64,000 nt of DNA from Anaeromyces robustus (GCA_002104895.1 MCFG01000213.1:1-64000), one strand, 5' to 3'. Shown: positions 34,280 to 47,917, counted from the first letter of the stretch. Translations and numbers: made by a program. Notes: generated by a model from the letters alone, not told the origin.

Positions 34280-37149
34280 TAATAATAATAATACTAATAA
34301 TAATAGTAATAGTAATAATACTAATAGTAATAATAATAATGATAATAATAACAATGATAATAATAATATAATAAAAATTAATTTTATTAATAAATAATAT
34401 TTTTATTAATATAAAAATTTGTATATGTATATTGAAATTATATATATATTAATTATTTCTGTATTTCTTTATTTTGTTTATTATTTTTTTTATATATTTA
34501 AAAATAGACAAATAGAAAATAATAATTTAACCGGTTCAATTCCTCGTGAAATTGGCAAATTATTGTTTTTAACAGACTTGTAAATGACAAAAAATTATTT
34601 TTTTTTATTATTTTTATTTAAATAGAAATAATAAATATAAAATAATAACATAATATTTTAAAATAAATAAAAAAAAAAAAAAATAGATGGTTAGACCATA
34701 ATCAACTAACTGGTGAAATTCCAATTGAAATTGGTGACTGTGCTAGCTTACGAGATTTGTAATTAAAAAAATACTTCTTTTATTATAAATCTTAATATTT
34801 TAACAATTTAGTTTATGATACTATAAAATATCTATTTAAATTTTTATTTATTTATTTTAGTATTTAGTAATAAAAATAAGTGATTATTTTAATTGTTTGT
34901 TATTAATTTTATTTTAATATATTTAAATTAAATATAAAAAAAAATAGATCTTTTGGTGCTAATGAATTAACCGGCCCAATTCCATCTGAACTTGGAAAAT
35001 TAAAAAATTTAGAAAAATTGTAAGTAGAAGAAGAAGTATTTTATTTTATTATATTTCAAATATTTAAATATTTAAATATTTATGTAAATAAATAATTTAT
35101 GAACAAAAAAAAATATAAAAAAATTATACAATATTTTGTTGTTAATTAACTATATCTTTTTTTGTTACTAATTATATTTGGATATTTCAAATTTTAAAAT
35201 TTATGATTTAAATAATAAATATTATATAAATAATTTTAATTTTTACAATAGAAATTTGTATAATAATAAATTATCTGGCCCAATTCCATCTGATATTGGA
35301 AAATTAAATAAATTAAATTATATGTGAGTGGAAGAATTTTTATTATTTTTTATAGTTTAAATTTTAATTTTTTTTGATAAATTTCATAATCAAGAAATAG
35401 AAATATTAATTAACTTTTTTAATTTTAAAATAGGGATTTAAGTAATAATCAATTATCAGACACAATTCCTAGTGATATTGGAGATTTAGTAAATTTACAA
35501 GAACTGTAAGTTTTTTAAATTTTAAAATTTATAAATGTAAATAATAAATGTAAATAATAAATGTATAGAAATTAACTTTTTGGTTTTTTAAAAATAATGA
35601 TAATAATAGAAATTTAAGTAATAATGAATTATCTGGTCCAATTCCATCTGAAATTGGAAATTTAACTAGATTAGAAAAATTGTAAGTAGAAAAAATCCAT
35701 ATTTTTTTGATTATTTTCTCTATTTTTATTTATTTATTTATTTATTTTTTAATTGTAAAAATAGAAATTTCCATAAAAATAAACTTAAGGGCTCAGTTCC
35801 TTCTGAATTTAGCAAATTAACTCAATTAAGGAGTTTGTAAGTAAAATAATTATTATATTTTATGAAATTTATAATATTTTTATTATGAAATAATAATAAT
35901 ATTATTATAAGAAATACATTTATAATTCTTATAATATTCCATATAATTTTTATTAAAAACGATATTTTAATTTTTATTAGAAACAATATTTTAATTTTTA
36001 TTAGAAACAATATTTTAATTTTAATATTTAACATTTGGGCATTTTAAATAAATGATTAATTTTTTTTATTTTATTTTTTTTTTAAAATAACAATAATAAT
36101 AGAGATTTAGAGGAAAATATGTTGGATGCTGATTCAATTACACCTGAAATTAAAAATTTACCTAATTTAACAGAATTGTAAGTAGAATAATAATAATAAA
36201 AAGAAATAAATAAAAAAAAATATATTTTTTATTATTAATATATTATTTTTTTTAATTTTTTTTTTATTTTTTATAAATAAATAATTATTATATTTTAACA
36301 TATAATCTAATATAATAAAATTTATTTTTTTTTTTTTTTTTTTTTTTTATTTTTTTTTTAAAAATTGTAACATCATAAAAGGCGTATTTCTACTCAAAAA
36401 TTACCCACTATTAATTATATTACAATTGCAATTGGTGTCATTCTTTTAATTATAGTTATAATAGCTATTATATACTATATGAAAAGAAAAAATAATAAAA
36501 ATAATGAAAATTCTATTACTAAGGTTTATGAAAAACAAATTGATAATACTAATTCAAAAAATGAAGGTAATCTAACAGATAAATAATATATATATATATA
36601 ATTTTTTCCTTTAAAAAATAAATGTTTTATTATTATTTATTATTATTATTATTATTATTGGTTATTATTAGTTATTATTATCATCTAATATTATGTACTT
36701 ATGTATATATTTATTTTTATAAAAAATTATTTATGAAAAAAAATTTTTTAGCTTCCTGTAGAATAGAAATTGATAGTAATACTAGTAATGATGAATCAAA
36801 TTCAACTTCAAGAATGATAATACAACCACAACAACCAAAGCAACCACAACAACCACAACTTCAAGCACAATTACAGTATCAGATTGAACAACAAGAACAA
36901 CAATTACAACAACAATTTCAACAACTACAACAAATGAAGCAACAATTAAATCAATATGAAAAGCCCGAAGTTTCAATTTCAGTCGAATCGAATTCTAAAG
37001 CAAAAACAAAAGAACAAGAAGCAAAAGAAGAAAAACAACTTCAACAGCAAAGTCAATATATTGCTACTCCTAGTGCACCAGTTGTTTATGAGGATGCTCC
37101 TCCAGTCTATGAAGAAGTAGTTAATAAAACACAAAATTCATATTACTAA
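33788..37149 (+). CDS. leucine-rich-repeat receptor-like membrane protein, 11 exons
   Basis: Exons, by GT/AG sites and phase: 33788-33984, 34508-34579, 34687-34758, 34948-35019, 35252-35323, 35434-35505, 35610-35681, 35765-35836, 36103-36177, 36382-36566, 36752-37149. Joined they give about 452 residues. Exon 1 has a signal peptide and an LRR N-cap (DCQYINKWLGKN, then DCCIEYGITC). Exons 2-9 each encode one plant-type LRR (for example NELSGPIPSEIGNLTRLEKL), and seven of them are exactly 72 nt. The junctions from exon 1 to exon 10 are all phase 2. Exon 10 has a membrane helix (IAIGVILLIIVIIAIIYY) and a KRK stop-transfer. Exon 11, joined in phase 1, adds a Gln-rich coiled tail ending APPVYEEV, with a PPxY motif that WW domains could bind. 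No kinase domain is visible. It could sense or adhere to extracellular ligands. The last junction is the least certain: without it the protein ends at about 36587. Confidence 0.8.
34050..34366. repeat. TAA/TAG microsatellite in intron 1 of the LRR gene
   Basis: Over 300 bases of TAA triplets with regular TAG, ACT and GAT variants. A block of about 90 bases (TAGTAATAGTAATACTACTA type) occurs twice. It lies wholly inside intron 1. Confidence 0.9.
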
Positions 37150-37605
37150 TAGTTTTCATAACTATTATTATTAATAAAAATTATGAAAAATAAATAAAAT
37201 AGAAGAATTTAAGAATATTTTAAATAAAAAAAATAAAATAGAAGAATTTAAGAATATTTTAAATAAAAAAAAATAAAATAGAAGAATTTACTATTTTATT
37301 TTTTTTTAATATATTTTAAATATAAAAAAATAAAATAGAAGAATTTACTATATTATTTTTTTTTACTATATTTTAAAATATAATAAAAATAAAATAGAAG
37401 AATTTACTATATTATTTTTTTTTACTATATTTTAAAATATAATAAAAATTAAATAAAATAAAATAAAATAAAATAAATAGTAAAGTAAAATATATATGTA
37501 ATAAGTTCATTAAAATATAAAAATATAAAAATAAAATAAAATAAAATAAAATAAATAGTAAAGTAAAAAAATATTTGTAATGAATTCTATATGTAATGAG
37601 TTCTT
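37150..37605. repeat. minisatellite with ATAAAATAGAAGAATTTA core
   Basis: Five units of about 44-66 bp share the core ATAAAATAGAAGAATTTA between about 37190 and 37440. A second pair of units containing AATAGTAAAGTAAAA lies at about 37475 and 37553. It follows the LRR gene directly and may overlap its 3' UTR. Confidence 0.75.
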
Positions 37606-37614
37606 TAATATGTA

Positions 37615-37841
37615 AAAATAAAAATAAAAATAAAAATAAAAATAAAAATAAAAATAAAAATATAAATATAAAATATAAAATATAAAATATAAAATAAAAA
37701 TAAAAATAAAAATAAAAATAAAAATAAAAATAAAAATAAAAATAAAAATAAAAATAAAAATAAAAATAAAAATAAAAATAAAAATAAAAATAAAAATAAA
37801 AATAAAAATAAAAATAAAAATAAAAATAAAAATAAAAATAT
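37615..37841. repeat. AAAAAT hexanucleotide microsatellite
   Basis: Two blocks of AAAAAT repeats (about 37615-37662 and 37693-37841) are split by a short TATAAAA-type array. The long reverse ORF of Phe-Ile repeats is a shadow of it. Confidence 0.93.
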
Positions 37842-37949
37842 ACAAATTGTATGCTTTAAAAAGAAATAGTAGGAATTAAATATGATTTTAACAAAAAAAA
37901 AAAAAAAAAGGAAATCCAGCAGAAATAAATTATTTCATAAATTTTTTTT

Positions 37950-38238
37950 TAAGTTTTTACTCCAATTAAATAATAAATGATCAGAAAAAATTGTATTAGC
38001 AAATCGTTCTAAAACTTTTAAAGGAAAAAAATATGTAGTATTCAAACTAGATACCGAAATTTTATTTTTGAAGATAAAAATACTAAATACTCAAATACTA
38101 TAAAAGCTTCTTTTATTAAATCTAATCTTTCTTCAACTATATTAAAATTTATACCTAAAAATTCTTTAATAGTTTGAATAAAATTACATTGAACTTCATC
38201 CAATGATATCCTAATTCCAAAATTATAATCATAATTCT
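37950..38238 (-). pseudogene. frameshifted fragment of an unrecognised protein
   Basis: On the minus strand a frame reads NYDYNFGIRISLDEVQCNF, then FIQTIKEFLGINFNIVEER, down to a TGA at 38042-38044. After a frame change the next 90 bases read FPLKVLERFANTIFSDHLL then FNWSKNLK. Both have protein-like composition unlike the Ile/Tyr/Phe translations of simple repeats. There is no start codon and flanks are repeats, so this looks like a gene fragment. I do not recognise the family. Confidence 0.4.
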
Positions 38239-38398
38239 TTTTTTTTTTTTTTTAATATGAAAGGGTTATTTATGCTTTATTTTATTATATTCATCTTTAT
38301 ATTTTTTATATTATAAATAATAAAGAATGAATTATTATTTAATAATATGATTATTATTAAAATTTTTATGTATATTTTATGATTATATTAAAATAATA

Positions 38399-38625
<227 letters not shown>

Positions 38626-38789
38626 AAAAATCAAAATAATCAAACATTTAATATAACTAAATATGTATTAGAACTTTAACTTTATATTATATTATTTTAT
38701 TATATAATAATAAATAATAATTATATAATAAACATATATGAAAAAAAAAAAAAAAAAAAGTAAAAAAAAAAGAGGTATCAAAACATATG

Positions 38790-38823
<34 letters not shown>

Positions 38824-39452
38824 TATGTTAAACATATTAATTAATTAATAAATTAATAATTAATTAAAAATAATTATAATTTCTTTTTTTAAAAAAAATG
38901 AAAAGAAAAAAAAAAAAACAAATATAATTAATTTAAAAATTTATCATTAAAAAAATAAAAAAATTATAAAAAAAATTGGAATAATAATAAAGAATGTAAC
39001 CAATCAAAATAAAAATATGTAACATAACAAAATAAAATTTGGTACAAAAAGCCAAAATAATAATAAATAATAATAATAAAAAATGGATAATCTATAAAAA
39101 TAAAAAAAATTAAAAAAATAATTTGAAACAAGTATCAAAAAAGCATCTTAATTAACTAATAAATCAATATACAAATAATAGTAAATAAATAAATAATAGT
39201 AAATAGATAACTATATAGATAAATATATAAATAAACATAATTTGATTTATTTATATATATATTAAATATATTAAAATATATAATAAATATTTTGCTATAT
39301 TTTTTTAAACTTTTTAATAATATAAACAATTTACTCATAAAAATAGTAATAAAACTGTGTATTATTATTCAAAATAATAATGTACAGAAATTTATAAAAA
39401 AATTAAAAACTTATATAAGGATAAAAAAATAAAGTAAGAATTAATTCTTTAT

Positions 39453-39489
<37 letters not shown>

Positions 39490-39584
39490 AAATTAATAAT
39501 TTAAATTAAATTATAAAAAAAGATTATAAATTTATATAATTTAATATAAATTTGAAATTTATTTCCATAAATTTAAAAATAAAA
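38626..39584. other. AT-rich intergenic region / M13 gene promoter side
   Basis: No gene is supported. It holds a short TAA array (38795-38822), two TGTAAC motifs near 38996 and 39018, and an A-run of about 27 bases at 39460-39487, roughly 100 bases before the start codon of the next gene. Confidence 0.6.
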
Positions 39585-41377
39585 ATGAATTATAAAAAAT
39601 TATATATTATACTAACATTTATAACTTTTGCTTTAATAGTTTTATCTTCTCCAATAAATGAAGATTCTTCTAATGAATCTTCTACTAAAGAGGAAATTAC
39701 TGGGGAAGATTCTGTAGATGAAATTTTAAATATTGAAATTTCTAATGGTAAAATTTCAAATGGTGAACATTCAAAAAAAAAATGTCATGTTTTAAAAGGT
39801 AATAATAATTCAAAAGGTAATAAAGTAAATGGTGATATTTCTAGTGAAAGTGTTTCCAAATTTTTAAAAGATACCGTAATTCCAGAAATTACTGAAATTC
39901 CAGAAATTACTGAAATTCCAGAAATTACTGAAATTCCAGAAATTACTGAAATTCCAGAGGTTACTGAAATTCCAGAGGTTACTGAAATTCCTGAAATTAC
40001 TGAAATTCCTGAAGTTACTGAAGGTTCAGAAATTACGGAAGCTCCAGAAATTACTGAAATTCCAGAAATTACAAAGTATATTGAAAAGTTTATATAAATA
40101 TACATAGAAATAAATTTATATATATTAAATAAATATTTTTTTTTTATTTCATATTTTTTGTATATATAAACTAATTATTATTCATGTATATGTTATTATA
40201 ATAATATAATTGAATATAAAATTTTTTAAATTTTTTATATTATTTTTTTAATTCCAGCGAAGATGTAATATTATATTATATTATATTATATTATATTAAA
40301 AAATAATAATATATTTTTTTCTTTGTTTGATGAGTATAATATTAATATTTAAATACTTTTTAATAATATTAATAACTTTTTAATATATATATATATATAT
40401 AAAAGATATGTGATACTTTTGATTGTCAGGAAAAAGCTGATAATATTTTAGAAATGCTTAATTTAGATATTGATCCATGTAATGATTTTTATGAATTTGC
40501 TTGTGGTAATCTTGTTACTGTAAAAGATATAGAATTAGATAACCTTGTATGAATTTATTATTTTTTTATATGAAAAAATTAAAGTAATTTTAAAATAAAA
40601 AAGAAGTAATAATAAAATATTAATTATTAAATATATTTTATTTATTATATTTATATGTAATTATAATTTTTTAAAAAAAAAGGAAACAATTGGTAAAGTA
40701 ATTGAAGAAGGTTATAAAGTTAATGAAAATTTAACTTTAGAAGAACAAGAATATGATAAAAAGAATTTTGAAAAAGTTGCTGATTTATATAATTCATGTA
40801 TAAATACTGAAACAATTAATGCTATGGGTTTACAACCAGTACTTGATATATTTTCTAAATTAGAAATTGATAAAAATAAAATTAAATATAATAGTACTGA
40901 ATATTTAACTAATTTATTAGTTAAACTTGATAATTATGGTTTAAATCTTTTATTTAAAACTGAAGTATTTGAAAATGTTTTAAATCCAACAGTTAATGCT
41001 CTCTATATTCATCAACCAAATTTAGGTTTAGAAATAAAAGAATATTATGAAGATAATAATACTGTAATTTCATATAAAAATATTATGAAATCTATTTTTA
41101 CTAAACTTTATCAAGATAAAAAAGAAAGTAATATTGAAAAAATAGTTGAATCTGTTTTTGAATTTGAAAAGAAATTGATTGATATATCTTTAACAAGAGT
41201 GTAAGATTTAATAAAATGAAATATAAAAATAAATTAATAAATATATATATATATATATAAATAATGCAAAATAAAATATATAAATTACTTTAATTAATAA
41301 TTATTATATCTATTAATATTTCAAATTTATATATATATTTATTAATTATTATCATTATTTCTTATTATTATTATTTC

Positions 41378-41430
<53 letters not shown>

Positions 41431-42125
41431 TATTACTATTTGTTCTATACTTTATTATCTTTAAATATATATAGAGAAATTGAAAATTTAAATTATTTTG
41501 AAGATCTCAGTAGATATATTCCAACCGTTGAAACTTTAAATACATATTTTTCATTTATTGATTGGAAAACTTATTTCAATAAAAGATATGAAGATTTAGG
41601 TCTTGAAAGTCCAATTGATAATGATACTATCATTATAAATAGAACTCCACATTATTTTGAAAAATTAAATAATGTTCTTATTGATACTGATAGTGAAACT
41701 ATTGCTGCTTATGCTGAATGGTAAAAAAAAATATATATTAAAAAAGATATAATAAAAACTACAAAAAAAATTAAAATATATATATATTTATTTATTTATT
41801 ATTTTAATTTTAATATATATTATTTATTTATTTTTAAATTTTTATATGATATATGTAAAATAAATATTTTTATAATATATATAAAATAAATATAAATATA
41901 TTTAATTTATTTATATAGGACCTTTATAAGAAATTATTCGAGATACTTTAGTGATGAAATAAATGAAATATTTACTGATTATTATAATAAATTTGAAAGT
42001 AATAATAAAAAATATTAAAAAAAATTACTATATATTATTTTAAATATTAATTAACATTTTAATAACCTTTGGGTTTTATTATTATTATTTTATAATTTAT
42101 TATTATTTATATCTTTTTTGTTAAA

Positions 42126-42156
<31 letters not shown>

Positions 42157-43236
42157 GTATTTTATCCTACCGATGATTATACAAGAAAAATATTTTGTAT
42201 TGCTATATTCAATAATTATTTAGTAATGGATGCAGGTAAACTTTTTGTTGAAAAAACATTTGGAGGTGAAAGTAAAGAAATTATTGAAAATATGACAGAA
42301 AATATTAAAGAATCTTTAATTAAATCTATTACCAAAAATACATGGCTTGATGAATCAACTAAAGAAAATGCTCTTTTAAAAGCTTCTTATATTTCTCAAC
42401 AAGTTGGATATCCAGATTATATTATGAACCCAAAAGAACTTTATAAACATTATGAAGGAATAGAAATTAATCCAAATGAATTATTTAATAATATTATTAA
42501 TAATAAAATCTATAGCATTTATAATTCATTAAATAGTTATGGAAAAGAAGTTAATCAAGATAATTGGATAATGTCACCATTTACATGGGATGCCTATTAT
42601 TATCCATTAGATAATAAAATTCGTTTACCTGCTGGATATTTCCAAAAACCAGTATTTAGTTCTACTTATCCAAATTATTTAAATTATGGTAGTGTTGGTT
42701 CAGTTATTGGACATGAATTAACTCATGCATTTGATAGTAATGGAAAAGAATATGATTATGATGGTAGTTTAAATAATTGGTGGACACCTTCAACTCAAAA
42801 AGAATTTGATAATCTTTCTCAATGTTTTATTGATCAATATAATCAATATTATTTCAAAGATAGTAAAGGTAATAAACATTATCTTAGTGGAGAAAAAACA
42901 CTTGCTGAAAATATTGCAGATAATGGAGGTCTTTCCTTTGGTTATGAAGCTTGGAAACTTTCATTAAAAAAAGATCCAAAAGCTAAAGAAATGAATAAAA
43001 ATCTTCCTGGTCTTTCTCAATTTACTCAAGATCAATTATTCTTTATTTCTTATGCTCAAAATTGGTGTGATGCTATGACTGAAAGTTTTGAAATTCATTT
43101 TATTGAAACTAATGAACATTCTACACCAAGATTACGTGTACTTGGTACTCTTACTAATAATAAATATTTCTCTGAAGTATTTAATTGTCCAATAAATTCA
43201 CCAATGAATCCTGAAAAGAAATGTAAGATTTGGTAA
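39585..43236 (+). CDS. M13 (neprilysin-like) zinc metallopeptidase, 7 exons
   Basis: Proposed exons: 39585-40075, 40258-40264 (a 7-nt microexon), 40406-40546, 40683-41200, 41475-41720, 41919-41998, 42158-43236. The phases agree and give about 853 residues. The start is the ATG at 39585 (MNYKKLYIILTF), opening a signal peptide or signal anchor. An acidic Ser-rich stretch and about 12 EITEIP-type units form a spacer absent from ordinary neprilysins. The M13 domain begins CDTFDCQEKADNILEML with DPCNDFYEFACG. Zinc-site HELTH is at about 680-684, the third ligand motif ENIAD at about 745-749, and the C-terminus CKIW matches the family CxxW end. WDAYYYP replaces the usual NAYY, with Asp for Asn. 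It likely trims extracellular peptides. The microexon is inferred from phase, not proven. Confidence 0.88.
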
Positions 43237-44167
43237 AAAAAAAATTAATTAAAAAATATATTTTTAATTAAAAAAAAAAAAAAAAAGATAATATATATAT
43301 TTATAATATAATTATTTTATATGATTTTATAACTTTTAGAAAAATAAAAAAATAAAAACATTAAAAATAATATAAAATTTTTAGAAATAAAAAAAATTAA
43401 AAGAAAAAAAAAAGAAACAAAGAATAAAAATTTAAAGAAAAAATTATATTATAAGATATAAAAAATTAAAAAAATAAAAAATAAAAAATATAATAATTAA
43501 AAAGAAAAAAAATAATAATTAAATAAATATAAAAATATAAAATAAATATTATAATAAAATATAATATTAATAGCTACACTATATTTATTGATTTATTAAT
43601 TATTATTATTTTTATTATAATTAATAATTAATAAAATAAGTATTTTTATATTATAAATGTCTATTTTGAATTTAATATTTATTAAATTACTGCATTTTAC
43701 TTTTGAATTATTTAAGAAAGTAAAATACTTTTTTTTTTTTTTGGTGGAAAAATATTTAATCAGAAAAAATTATAAATTATACATTTAAAAAATAGAATGT
43801 TCTTTTAATTTATATTGTTAAATTAATAATAAATATTTATAAAAAAAAAAAGGAGTAAATCTTAAAATATAAAAAATTTTAAATTTTAAATATTAAAAAA
43901 AAAAATAATTATTTAAAATTATTTATTATTTATTATCCATTTATTTTACTTATTTATTTATTTATTTATTATTTATTTATTTATTTACTTACTATGTATA
44001 TAAATGTAAAAGAAATTGCTTTTATTTTTTTTTTCCAAAAAAAACAAAAAAAATACGTACTTATATGAATTAATAAAAGTACATAAATAAAAATAAAGAA
44101 ATAAAATATAAATAAAAAATAAAATTATATAAAAAAAAAAAAAAAAAATAAAATATAATATATTAAA
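43237..44167. other. AT-rich intergenic region
   Basis: No gene is seen. It is A/T sequence with TTTA units near 43945-43990 and an A-run at about 44132-44148 just upstream of the next start codon. Confidence 0.65.
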
Positions 44168-44804
44168 ATGAATAATTATTATTTAGTATTTATAGTTATT
44201 TTACTATTTGATTGTTTTACTGGTATTTATGCCAAAACTACAAATAATGAAAATTACATTGTGGCCATTTCGAGAAACAAAAATGATAAGAATTATGATG
44301 ATATGGATGAAAAACATCAAAAAGAATTTGATGAATATATAAATGATAAAATGAATGAAATTTATGATATCATTGAAAAAAATAAAGATACTTATAATTT
44401 AAGTAATGGAAAACAAGATGAAAAATTAGATGAATTGAAGTCTATTCCTTTATGGAAACGTTCCAATGAATCTAAAGCTAAATTTCTTTTCAAAAATGAA
44501 GTAAGAAGTAATCAAAAAATTTTTGAAAAATATTCTTCAAAATTTTCTAAACGTTCAGATAATTCTACAATTGAATATATTCCTATTGATTCTGCATTAG
44601 TTAATTATATTTGTCCAATTTCAAATTTTTATGCAGTTAGTGTATATCTTTCAGAAAAAACTGCAAAAATAGTATGTGGAATGGATTATGTATTATTTTG
44701 TGAAAAGGATAAAACATTCTCTAATAAATCAAAATTTAAACGTTCTACCCCTATTAATGATAATGATAATGATATTAATAATAATAACAATATAATTACA
44801 TCTG

Positions 44805-44842
<38 letters not shown>

Positions 44843-47656
44843 TCAAGTATTTATTATGATATTAATGCTATTAAAAAAGAAACTAAATGGTCAGATGTTA
44901 GTGTTCAACAAATTTCATATATTCCATATGAAATTTCACACGAACCTTCACATACTCCATATCATTTATCTTTAATTTCTCAAAGTCCTTTCGTTAATCC
45001 AAATAAAAAATTAGATACAAATTTTTATTATCCAAGTTCAGCAGGTAAAGGTATTGATATTTATTTAATTGATATGGGTTTAATAAGTAATCATGAAGAT
45101 TATGATACATATAAAGGAACATCAGATGAACGTGTTATAACATGTGATGCTATTATCACAGGTCATTCAGTTCATTTTACTACTGACGAAGAAAAGAATT
45201 ATTGTTCTGGTACTGATCGTGTTCCTTTTCATGGTATAATGGTTACTTCTATTGCAGGTGGAAGTATAAATGGTGTTGCTAAAAAGGCAAATCTTCATAT
45301 GATTGCTAATGATGATACTGCTGTTAATATTTTAAGAAGTTTTGATATTGTTTTACAAAGAGCTAAACCACATAAAACGGTTATTAGTTTATCTACAGGT
45401 GATGTTGGAAATTATAGTACAGCAGGAAAATTTAAATTAACAGAATTAATTAATAAAGGATTTATTGTTGTTGTTGCTGCTGGTAATGAAAGTACTAATT
45501 GTTGTGAAGATAAATCTAGTCCTAATTTTTATTCTTATGCAGGATATCGTAAAGCTATCACTGTTGGTGCTACAGAAACAAAATTAAATGGTTATGGATT
45601 GGATATTGCTGACTATTCAAATTTTGGAGATTGTATTGATATTTATGCTCCAGGTAGTGTAACTTATCCTAATTTTAATAATGATGGTACTTTTAGAGGT
45701 ATGGATGATGTTATGGGAACATCATGTTCTACACCACTTGTTGCAGGTGTTGTTGCTTCCATTATGTCAGAACATCCTGAAATTAAATTTGATAATGATA
45801 AAATGAAAAAAACATTAATTGAAATGTCTATTAAAAATGCCATTGATTTTAAAAATTTAGATACTACCAATGATACTCCTAATAGATTTATTAATAATGG
45901 TAAACAAAGTAATTATTATCCAGATCAAGATGTTCAATGTGGTAAAAATTCCAAAAATGGAAATATTTGTTCTGATGGATGTTGTACTAAAGAAGGTAAA
46001 TGTATATCATTTGAAAATCATCCAGGGGATCAATGTTTTATTGAAAATGGATGTCAAAGTGAATTTGGATATTGTACAACAAAAGAAAAATCTATAGAAG
46101 ATTGTGAAAAGGAATTAAAAGAAAATGAAGAATGTTTAATAAAATTTAATGAAAATAAAAATGAAAATAAAAATAAAAATAAAAATGAAGAATTCGTTAA
46201 TCAGTGTTTTATTTTTGAATCAGAAAAGTGTCAAAAATTTTATAAAAATCAAATAAATAATCAATCCATATGTTCATTCATTAAAGAATATCAAAAATTT
46301 AATTCTCTTGATAATTTCGATATAAATAAGTATAATAAATTTTCTGAAAATTGTAAAAATTTATTAAGTGATGATAAGAAAAATTGTGAAGAACATATTA
46401 GAAATAGTTTTAATAATTGTTTGATCGATGAAGATTTCTATAATGAATATATAAATGTTGATAATAATAATAATAATAATAATTATAATAATAATAATAA
46501 TAATAATAACCATGATGATGATGATTATGTTGATGAAAAGGGTGATGATTATGATGATTATAATGATGATGTTGAATTAAATGAAAGTTATTATTTCATT
46601 GAAAAATGTTTGAATTTTAAATCAAATAAATGTCAAAATATTTATAATGATAACAAAGAAGAAATAAAAAAAGAAATTCTCAATAATTCTTCATGTTTAT
46701 ATTTATATGAACATGGTTTTACAGATATTTTAGATATTTCAAAAGAAATAGAAAAAGATGTTTTCGATAAAGGTATAATTGATTATACATTAAATACTTA
46801 TAAGAAAGCTGAAGAAAAATGTGAATCAACCATTGAAAAAGATAAAATATTAAAGAGTTGTAATGAAGAATTAGAAATAAAAAAGAAATGTATCTTTGAT
46901 AAACCTGAAAATCTTACTACGAATGAAATTGTAAGTAATTGTTATACTTATTATGAAGATTTTAATTGTCAATGGGTGTTTAACGATTTACATTCCCATT
47001 TATCCTATTGTTATTACGCCCAACAATTTCAAAAAATTGATTTATTAGAAAAGTTAGAAGAAAGTGTTAAAAACTATAATGAAATATGTTTAATAAATCC
47101 TCCTAAAGAAATAAAAGAAAAATATTTATCGGATTGTAAAAATTTATTACCTCAAGAGGAGGAATGTTTATTCGATATTAATCCAGAAATGACATTTGAT
47201 GAATTAACTCAAAAATGTGAAAATTTAGAAACTAAAGGATGTTACGATATATTTGAAGCCTCCTATAATACACCATGTTCTTATGAAGAAAGTGTTTATA
47301 AAGAAAATTCTATTGTTTCAAAATTTGATTCAAAATTCGAATTGAAAATGGAAGTCTACAAAGATTTATGTTCTTCTATTAATAGTGAAGGTTATCAAGA
47401 AAAAGTTATAGATGATTGTGAAACATTATTAAAAATGTTAAATGAAAAATGTGATTTTTCATTCAACAATGATTTTCCAAAAGAGGATAATGATTTGAAA
47501 AACCAATGTGAACTTTTCTCAGATTGTAAAGAAGTTTATGAAAATCCATTTAAATCCATAAAAAAATGTATGATAGCTAAAATGTTTAAAAATATTGAAA
47601 TAAAGTTTAATATATCCAATGAAAATTATGAATTTTTCGAAGAAAAATGTTCTACA

Positions 47657-47692
<36 letters not shown>

Positions 47693-47917
47693 GGTAGTAA
47701 TACAGATGTTACAGATATTACAGATGTTACAGATACAGATACTATAACATCTACTACTTTAATCCCTACTACAATTACATCTACTATTACAACAACTATT
47801 TCTTCAATCCCAACATCTACTTCATCTGACATTTCTACTTCTACCACAACGATCAAAAACAAACCAAAATCAAATTGTAAAATTACTAAGAAAGTAACTA
47901 TTACACGTTTCAAATAA
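44168..47917 (+). CDS. large secreted subtilisin-like protease with CBM18 and five Cys-rich repeats
   Basis: This 1249-residue protein has a signal peptide (MNNYYLVFIVILLFDCFTGIYA), then a prodomain with KR sites (WKR, SKR, FKR) and an Asn tract. The S8 catalytic domain has Asp302 (LIDMG), His355 (PFHGIM), oxyanion Asn440 (AAGNES) and Ser519 (GTSCSTPLVAG), so it should be active. One CBM18-like domain (about 590-636) follows, with ENGCQSEFGYC at its end. Then come five copies of a Cys module starting near 645, 728, 896, 989 and 1082, each with a pattern like DCxxLL/EL-x(3-5)-C, then C, then C(Q/Y), then C. A Thr/Ser-rich stretch and a basic C-terminus close it. The module also occurs at 1964 and 32604 (-). 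There is no dockerin, unlike the protease at 7318, so targeting is probably to chitin or the cell wall. Single exon. Confidence 0.92.

Noticed and set aside
36622-36740. ATG and poly-Leu start of a stand-alone 175-residue gene
   Set aside because: That part translates a TTA microsatellite inside a likely intron; only the part from 36752 looks coding and it joins the LRR gene in phase.
39552-39584. Upstream extension of the M13 first exon
   Set aside because: It begins with TTG; the ATG at 39585 opens directly into a signal sequence.
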